A stretch of DNA of 10,794 nt, from assembly GCA_017522515.1 (NCBI GenBank), contig JAFWZH010000127.1, positions 1-10,794 on the forward strand, in the 5' to 3' direction. This stretch comes from Clostridia bacterium. GTDB taxonomy: Bacteria; Bacillota_A; Clostridia; UBA1212; UBA1255. Position 1 is the first letter of the stretch. Every line of letters starts with the position of its first letter. Shown in pieces: positions 7,321-10,794 of the stretch. The translations under genes and the position numbers were made by a program. A model generated the notes under the pieces. The model had not been told where the DNA came from and ran no database searches. It was given only the letters and a program-made list of their open reading frames with translations.

Positions 7321-7438
7321 GTACAAAATCAAAAAAAAAGCCATATAAGGAATGAGAAGAAAATTTTTCCAAATTTGGTTGTGAAAATCAAAAAAAGTAA
7401 CAAATAAGGAATGAGAAGAAAAATAAAACTTCTCCCGA
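7321..7438 (+). repeat. Imperfect 59-base tandem duplication
   Basis: Two units about 59 bases apart share AAAATCAAAAAAA (7325 and 7384 onwards) and then ATAAGGAATGAGAAGAAAA (7345-7363 and 7404-7422), which is identical over 19 bases. The units differ between and after these blocks. They stand just upstream of the structured leader and could carry duplicated promoter or protein-binding sites; this is inference. Confidence 0.75.
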
Positions 7439-7440
7439 AC

Positions 7441-7779
7441 CTTGAAAACTAAATAAGTGAGGATGCCGAGTCATAAACTTACCGGACCGAAAGGAAAAGC
7501 TGACTCTAAAGGACGCCACGACCTCAAAACGAGCGAGCGATAAACCTTGCAGAGAAATCAAAACAACAACAGCATATTTTGATTAGCCATGACACCGCGT
7601 AAGGCATTAATGATACTTCCGCATAAGCGGCCCACCAAAGAAACGGGATATGTTCTTTCAAGCTGGAACTGATGTTTGCTAGGACATATATGATGCTCGT
7701 TCTTGTGAAAGAAGTCACAAGATTTATGCTGCGAGATACTTCGCGTCCTCTGAACGCACAAATTATTTTATTCACATAC
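7441..7779 (+). ncRNA. Candidate structured leader RNA upstream of the RepA-like ATPase gene
   Basis: No protein gene is seen across this stretch, yet it is rich in pairing segments. TGAGG 7458-7462 pairs with CCTCA 7522-7526 and encloses GAGTCA 7468-7473 with TGACTC 7501-7506. CCGC-ATAA-GCGG lies at 7619-7630. ATATGTTC near 7648-7655 can pair (with G-U) with GGACATAT near 7682-7689. TCTTGTGA 7701-7708 pairs with TCACAAGA 7715-7722, and GCGA 7731-7734 with TCGC 7741-7744. TTCTTTCA 7653-7660 is also a perfect complement of TGAAAGAA 7706-7713, which competes with the 7701-7722 hairpin. It begins CTTGAAAACTAAAT, a string reminiscent of Firmicute rRNA spacer leaders, but there is no rRNA here. 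A cis-acting regulator or attenuator is plausible; no known riboswitch class was recognised. Confidence 0.4.
7701..7722 (+). other. Perfect 8-base-pair stem-loop in the leader
   Basis: TCTTGTGA, a six-base loop AAGAAG, then TCACAAGA. It is about 75 bases upstream of the ATPase start. There is no U-run after it, so it is not a standard terminator. Part of its 5' arm and loop can instead pair with 7653-7660. Confidence 0.7.
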
Positions 7780-7781
7780 GA

Positions 7782-7787
7782 AAGGAG
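7782..7787 (+). promoter_or_regulatory. Ribosome binding site AAGGAG deciding the TTG start at 7797
   Basis: AAGGAG with a nine-base spacer to TTG. No in-frame ATG or GTG lies nearby at suitable spacing, so TTG is the likely initiator. Confidence 0.8.
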
Positions 7788-7796
7788 AAAATTTAA

Positions 7797-8771
7797 TTGT
7801 CAACAGAAAACTTAAAAACCGTTAGCGGAGCCCAGCTCCTAGAGCTCAACTTACCGCCCACCAAATTCATAGTCAAAGGATTGATTCCGCAAGGCTTTCA
7901 CATCTTAGCCGGACAACCCAAAATTGGAAAATCTTGGTTATTACTCCATCTCTGTCTGCAAGTTTCCAAAGGCGAACCCTTTTGGAACTACGAAACCTCC
8001 AAAGGCACAGTGCTCTATCTTTGTCTCGAAGACAGCTACAACAGAATACAAACAAGACTTTCCGAACTCACCGAAGACGCACCCGACAACTTGCACTTCG
8101 CTATAATGTCAAAAACACTTTCCGAAGGACTGGACAAACAGATAATACAATTCATCGATGCACACCCCGACACAAACTTAATAGTCATCGACACACTTCA
8201 AAAAGTCAGGACAACCTCCGGCGACACAAACTTTTACGCCAGCGACTACCGCGACATCAGTTCGATAAAAGAAATTGCAGACGAAGCCGGCATCGCCATC
8301 ATCGCAGTCCAACACTTGCGCAAGCAAAAAAATGCAGACCCTCACTTGATGATAAGCGGTTCCACAGGACTTACAGGTGCCGCCGATAGTTCGTACGTTC
8401 TTCACAAGACGGAAACCTCGTCGCTCTCTGCTAATTTATTTGTACGAGGCAGAGATATAGACGAGAAAATATTAACACTCAAATTCAACAAAGAAACATT
8501 CCAATGGGAATTCATAAGCGGTGACACACCGTCAGAATACATTATGAAAAACGATGAGGTGATGCAAAAACTTGTAAACTACATGACAGTAAACGAAACC
8601 TTCGAAGGCACTGCAGCAGAGCTGGCAAATAAGTTAGAAATTGACATTTCAGGAAATGTCTTATCACGCAGAATCAAAAAGTTCGAAAACGAACTCAAAC
8701 AACTAAATATTCTTTATGCAAAAGAAAGGACAGGCACTCAAAGAACATTGATACTGGTAAAAACACAATGA
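7797..8771 (+). CDS. RepA-like RecA-fold ATPase (AAA_25 type) of a mobile element
   Basis: A 324-residue ATPase, probably a hexameric helicase-like protein acting in element replication. Walker A is GQPKIGKS (39-46) in the context 'HILAGQPKIGKSW'. An acidic pair E78-D79 follows, Walker B is LIVID (128-132), a histidine motif is VQHLRK (171-176), and GSTGLTGAADS (188-198) fits the sensor loop of the RepA/RegA hexameric helicase group. The C-terminal 75 residues (about 252-320) look like a winged-helix domain. It starts at TTG with AAGGAG nine bases upstream. The gene is preceded by a long structured leader and followed by excisionase and integrase genes on the same strand, the usual company in Firmicute integrative elements. 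It lacks a primase domain. Alternatives such as a DnaC-like loader or a non-replicative element ATPase cannot be excluded. Confidence 0.9.
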   Translation: MSTENLKTVSGAQLLELNLPPTKFIVKGLIPQGFHILAGQPKIGKSWLLLHLCLQVSKGEPFWNYETSKGTVLYLCLEDSYNRIQTRLSELTEDAPDNLHFAIMSKTLSEGLDKQIIQFIDAHPDTNLIVIDTLQKVRTTSGDTNFYASDYRDISSIKEIADEAGIAIIAVQHLRKQKNADPHLMISGSTGLTGAADSSYVLHKTETSSLSANLFVRGRDIDEKILTLKFNKETFQWEFISGDTPSEYIMKNDEVMQKLVNYMTVNETFEGTAAELANKLEIDISGNVLSRRIKKFENELKQLNILYAKERTGTQRTLILVKTQ

Positions 8772-8917
8772 AACCAATAACAGCCGGCTATGACGATAAT
8801 GACGGTAATGACGATATTTTGCATAGCGGACAAAATATCCCCCGCTGTCAAAAATACCGTCATTTGCGTCATTTGCGTCACAAAAGGAAAATATGGCTTA
8901 AACGGAGGGCGTCCTAA
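8768..8917 (+). CDS. Possible 49-residue small protein coupled to the ATPase gene by an ATGA overlap
   Basis: ATG at 8768 overlaps the ATPase stop TGA (8769-8771) as ATGA, and the frame stays open to TAA at 8915-8917. The product would begin MKPITAGYDDNDGNDDILHS and end with a basic tail (RHLRHLRHKRKIWLKRRAS). There is no Shine-Dalgarno sequence, so any translation would rely on coupling. The DDNDGNDD and RHLRHLRH runs come directly from the 9-base DNA repeat at this site, so the open frame may be accidental. A second open frame, 8790-9014, is in the ATPase's own frame beyond two stops. Low confidence in both. Confidence 0.22.
   Translation: MKPITAGYDDNDGNDDILHSGQNIPRCQKYRHLRHLRHKRKIWLKRRAS
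8790..8881 (+). repeat. Inverted arrays of a 9-base repeat (iteron-like)
   Basis: Three head-to-tail units ATGACG(A/G)TA (8790-8798, 8799-8807, 8808-8816) face three units in opposite orientation (TACCGTCAT 8855-8863, TTGCGTCAT 8864-8872, TTGCGTCAC 8873-8881). Bases 8790-8807 are complementary to 8855-8872 at 16 of 18 positions. Between the arrays, ATATTTTG 8814-8821 pairs perfectly with CAAAATAT 8831-8838. The whole could fold as a large cruciform or serve as binding sites for RepA, Xis or Int. The location between the ATPase and excisionase genes suits a replication origin or regulatory region; this is inference. Confidence 0.85.
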
Positions 8918-8988
8918 AATGGTTGCAGGAATAAGCAACGGTATCGTAAACGTCACCTTTGCGGTTCACATCGGGTGGCAATGCCCAC

Positions 8989-9001
8989 CGTTAAGCCAAA
9001 A
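8989..9001 (+). repeat. CGTTAAGCCAAAA direct repeat, copy 1
   Basis: Thirteen bases identical to 9097-9109. A related inverted copy (GGCTTAAACG) lies near 8895-8904. Together with copy 2 it brackets the hairpin at 9017-9057. It could be a binding site for excisionase or the integrase arm domain. Confidence 0.65.
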
Positions 9002-9016
9002 TTCGCACTTTTAATC

Positions 9017-9057
9017 AGGCTATCCTAAAACCCCCTTTTTAGAGGGTAGGATAGCCT
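9017..9057. other. Strong hairpin or inverted repeat upstream of the excisionase gene
   Basis: AGGCTATCCTA (9017-9027) and TAGGATAGCCT (9047-9057) are perfect 11-base inverted arms around 19 bases. ACCC/GGGT can extend the stem past a small bulge. There is no T-run after the 3' arm on the plus strand, so it is not a textbook terminator, but it may attenuate read-through from the ATPase gene or act as a recombination or regulatory site. Confidence 0.75.
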
Positions 9058-9096
9058 AAAGCGCCAAAATCATGCAAAAATTCCAAAATTTGCCTA

Positions 9097-9109
9097 CGTT
9101 AAGCCAAAA
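9097..9109 (+). repeat. CGTTAAGCCAAAA direct repeat, copy 2, with a local inverted repeat
   Basis: Same 13 bases as copy 1. Here CGTTAA (9097-9102) also pairs with TTAACG (9113-9118), giving a six-base-pair stem 24 bases ahead of the excisionase gene start. This suits an operator for that gene, but no protein is known to bind it. Confidence 0.6.
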
Positions 9110-9141
9110 ATTTTAACGCTTCCACGGTAGAAAGGAGAATT

Positions 9142-9459
9142 ATGACAGAAAGACACTATTATTCCATGTTTAAAAACGAAAAAGATGTACTCACAGTACC
9201 CGAAGTAATCCGCCTCTTAAGGATAGGAAAAAACTCAGTTTACGCCCTAATCAAAGAAGGCAAAATCAAAAGCATAAAGCAAGGAAAGAAAATAATCGTT
9301 CCGAAGGTATGTCTCGTAGAGTTCCTGACAGACGAAAAAAACTACCAAACCCCTTCCCCAAACGTCACTAATAATCGCTGGACTTCCGCAAACACTTGTG
9401 ATAGTTTGAGCCTTGCCCGAGAAAAAACAAAGGACAAACCAACTAAGAAAGGAGCGTGA
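9142..9459 (+). CDS. xis: Excisionase-type HTH DNA-binding protein
   Basis: A 105-residue protein with a MerR-like/HTH_17 winged helix at about residues 16-62: 'LTVPEVIRLLRIGKNSVYAL' is the helix-turn-helix, and 'GKIKSIKQGKKIIVPK' is the wing, followed by an 'LVEFL' helix. In integrative elements such proteins bend DNA near the attachment site and steer the integrase towards excision. The ATG at 9142 has AAGGAG at 9132-9137 with a short four-base spacer. The tail after residue 65 is polar, with no motif seen. The stop lies four bases before the integrase TTG, so the two are almost certainly co-translated. Hairpin and repeat sequences just upstream may be its own binding sites. An alternative is a simple transcription regulator. 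Confidence 0.85.
   Translation: MTERHYYSMFKNEKDVLTVPEVIRLLRIGKNSVYALIKEGKIKSIKQGKKIIVPKVCLVEFLTDEKNYQTPSPNVTNNRWTSANTCDSLSLAREKTKDKPTKKGA
9448..9454 (+). promoter_or_regulatory. Ribosome binding site AAAGGAG deciding the TTG start at 9464
   Basis: AAAGGAG with a nine-base spacer to TTG at 9464, the same arrangement as for the ATPase gene. A longer in-frame ATG at 9413 would lie inside the excisionase gene without a ribosome site. Confidence 0.75.
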
Positions 9460-9463
9460 AAAA

Positions 9464-10663
9464 TTGAAAAGAATAACAGGACACATTACCGAAAAGAATA
9501 AAAAATGGTACGCAGTCATCAACCTTTATGACACCGACGGCAAACGCCACGAGAAATGGAAAAGCCTCAACCTTGAAGTCACCAAAGGCAATAAGCGAGA
9601 AGCCCAGCACCGTTTAAATGAACTCTTAACTCAATACAACACCGAGGATTTATACAAATCAGAGCTCATGACACACGCAGACAGAGAGCGAAACCGTATT
9701 GCGAATATGCCCATAAACCAATATTTACAAGAATGGCTTGAGCAACACAAAGCAAACATTTCCGCCTCAACCTACAAAGGCTACAAGCTGATGATAGAAT
9801 CAAGAATGATTCCTTTCTTCAAAAAGTACGGAAATATCAAAGTCAAAGAGCTTACCGGCGACGAAATAAACGAGTACTATTGCGCCATTCGTAACGACGG
9901 TCTTAAAGGTACAACTGCCCAAAGGCATCATGCACTTTTGCATCTTGCATTCAAATCGGCAGTAAAAAGACGCATAATTTTATGCAACCCTGTTGAGCAA
10001 GCCGACAGACCAAAGTCAAAACAATACATAGGCAGCTACTATAACTCAGAGGAATTAAAAAGCTTGCTCGACAAAACAGAAAACGACCCTCTGCATATTG
10101 TTATTTATTTGACAGCCTTTTACGGTCTCAGGCGAAGCGAAGTCATAGGTCTCAAATGGAGCGCCATTGATTTTACAAGCAAAACAATCAGCATAAAACA
10201 TAAGGTTGTGCAAGACAAAAACACTGTACAAGGCATGGACGTTATGAAAACCAAATCGTCATACCGTACCCTGCCCTTGATACCTCAAGTCGAAGCAAAG
10301 CTACTTGAAGAAAAATCAAAGCAAGAAGAAATGAAGAAAGTAATGCGCCGCGCCTACAACAAAAAGTACGAAGAATATATTTGTGTAGACGCCCTCGGCG
10401 AACTGATAAGACCGAATTATGTAACCGGTCACTTCAAAGTACTCTTAAAAGAAAACAATATGAGAATCATTCGTTTTCATGATTTAAGGCATAGCTGTGC
10501 TTCCCTTTTGCTGGCACAAGGCGTACCAATGAAAATGATTCAGGACTGGCTCGGTCACAGTGATATGGGAACAACTGCCAACATTTACAGCCACATCGAC
10601 AGCGAAAGCAAGAAAGCAAGTGCAAATGCTATCGGTAAAGCCTTATCCGCAAACGAAATATAG
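9464..10663 (+). CDS. int: Tyrosine site-specific integrase
   Basis: A tyrosine recombinase of 399 residues, close to the length of the Tn916 integrase. An N-terminal arm-type DNA-binding domain (about 1-60, 'ITGHITEKNKKWYAVINLYD') is followed by a core-binding SAM-like domain (about 80-180, with 'ANISASTYKGYKLMIESRM') and a catalytic domain (about 190-390). All catalytic residues are visible: R223 in YGLRRSE, K264 in MKTKSSYR, H339 and R342 in FHDLRH, H365 in LGHS, and nucleophile Y375 in NIYSH. It should therefore be active. The TTG at 9464 is preferred over the ATG at 9413 because of its ribosome site. It follows the excisionase gene by four bases. Its TAG stop abuts the stop of a convergent gene, so any attachment site must lie in or beyond that gene or elsewhere. 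Confidence 0.96.
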   Translation: MKRITGHITEKNKKWYAVINLYDTDGKRHEKWKSLNLEVTKGNKREAQHRLNELLTQYNTEDLYKSELMTHADRERNRIANMPINQYLQEWLEQHKANISASTYKGYKLMIESRMIPFFKKYGNIKVKELTGDEINEYYCAIRNDGLKGTTAQRHHALLHLAFKSAVKRRIILCNPVEQADRPKSKQYIGSYYNSEELKSLLDKTENDPLHIVIYLTAFYGLRRSEVIGLKWSAIDFTSKTISIKHKVVQDKNTVQGMDVMKTKSSYRTLPLIPQVEAKLLEEKSKQEEMKKVMRRAYNKKYEEYICVDALGELIRPNYVTGHFKVLLKENNMRIIRFHDLRHSCASLLLAQGVPMKMIQDWLGHSDMGTTANIYSHIDSESKKASANAIGKALSANEI

Positions 10664-10794
10664 TTAAATCAAATGTGAGATTAGTACCACCGCACCTGCT
10701 ATCAATGCCGAAAGGCCCACAATAACCAGTGCCGTGGCACAACCCTTTGGCATACCCGACTTTTTCTTGGCAGGTCTTTTTGCCGGAGCTTTGG
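10664..10794 (-). CDS. C-terminal end of a Lys/Ala/Pro-rich, membrane-anchored protein (partial)
   Basis: Only the last 42 codons are inside the window; the stop TAA is at 10666-10664. The visible part begins 'KAPAKRPAKKKSGMPKGCAT', a basic low-complexity linker, and continues into one hydrophobic helix (about 20 residues, ALVIVGLSALIAGAVVLISH) that ends the protein. This suggests a tail-anchored membrane protein or the end of a larger envelope protein. The gene runs towards the integrase with no base between the two stop codons. It may be the host gene at the insertion site or part of the element. It is not recognised further. Confidence 0.7.
   Translation of the reverse strand, partial: KAPAKRPAKKKSGMPKGCATALVIVGLSALIAGAVVLISHLI

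Larger units (their letters stand above)
7321..10663 (+). mobile_element. Core module of an integrative mobile element (leader, RepA-like ATPase, excisionase, integrase)
   Basis: Three plus-strand genes typical of Firmicute integrative elements lie together: RepA-like ATPase, excisionase and complete tyrosine integrase, with repeat-rich non-coding DNA between them. No relaxase, coupling protein or phage structural gene is visible, so the type (conjugative, mobilisable or satellite-like) cannot be told. The true left end is not defined. The Type I restriction operon on the other strand may be cargo inside the same element or flanking DNA. Confidence 0.7.

Noticed and set aside
7441..7456. CTTGAAAACTAAAT string as part of an rRNA spacer
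   Set aside because: No 16S, 23S, 5S or tRNA sequence is present nearby; only the short string is reminiscent.
7524..7775. Minus-strand open frame of 83 codons opposite the leader
   Set aside because: No ribosome site, no recognisable domain, and it lies over paired RNA segments on the other strand.
9413..9463. Longer integrase start (ATG at 9413)
   Set aside because: It lies inside the excisionase gene without a ribosome site; TTG at 9464 has AAAGGAG nine bases upstream and gives a family-typical length.
6765..10672. ATATAGT followed by ATCAA at both 6765-6778 and 10658-10672, at the two edges of the mobile module, as possible attachment repeats
   Set aside because: The spacing differs by one base, the match is short and AT-rich, and such strings are expected by chance here.
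10729..10740. GTGCC-GT-GGCAC dyad as a terminator for int
   Set aside because: The stem is short with a two-base loop and no T-run, and it lies in coding sequence of the neighbouring gene.

Overview
The window looks like chromosome of a low-GC Firmicute, most likely a gut-type Clostridia. The reasons are strong GGAGG ribosome sites, TTG starts behind good Shine-Dalgarno sequences, AT-rich coding DNA, and an integrase of the Tn916 general type. No rRNA, tRNA or CRISPR array was seen, so the genus cannot be fixed from sequence alone.

Left part (1-6684, minus strand): one tightly packed Type I restriction-modification operon. It reads hsdM (methyltransferase), a three-helix membrane protein, hsdS (specificity), a five-helix membrane protein, a 58-residue protein, a 334-residue protein carrying an RNNVAH motif of the HEPN ribonuclease type, and hsdR (translocase/nuclease, running off the left edge). 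Genes overlap or sit within about 10-135 bases of each other, so they are probably co-transcribed and partly translationally coupled. HsdM2HsdS would methylate and HsdR would cut unmodified DNA. The genes between hsdS and hsdR occupy the position that the anticodon nuclease PrrC holds in the E. coli prr locus. That suggests a second, RNA-directed defence layer riding in the operon; this is inference.

Middle (6685-7796): about 1.1 kb with no convincing protein gene. It holds the probable hsd promoter region, a 30-base perfect direct repeat (two copies 264 bases apart), a decayed second copy of the downstream ATPase gene's ribosome site and start, an imperfect 59-base tandem duplication, and a leader of about 340 bases with several stem-loops that may be a structured RNA.

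Right part (7797-10663, plus strand): the core of an integrative mobile element. It has a RepA-like RecA-fold ATPase (TTG start), a 370-base non-coding stretch with inverted arrays of a 9-base repeat and a strong hairpin, an excisionase-type HTH protein, and a complete tyrosine integrase (TTG start). The integrase stop codon directly abuts the stop codon of a convergent, partly visible gene for a Lys/Ala/Pro-rich protein with a C-terminal membrane anchor, probably the flanking or target locus.

The restriction operon may be cargo of this element or an older neighbour; the window does not contain a second convincing attachment site to decide. The points most worth following are the HEPN gene with its small upstream partner and the two membrane proteins built into the hsd operon.
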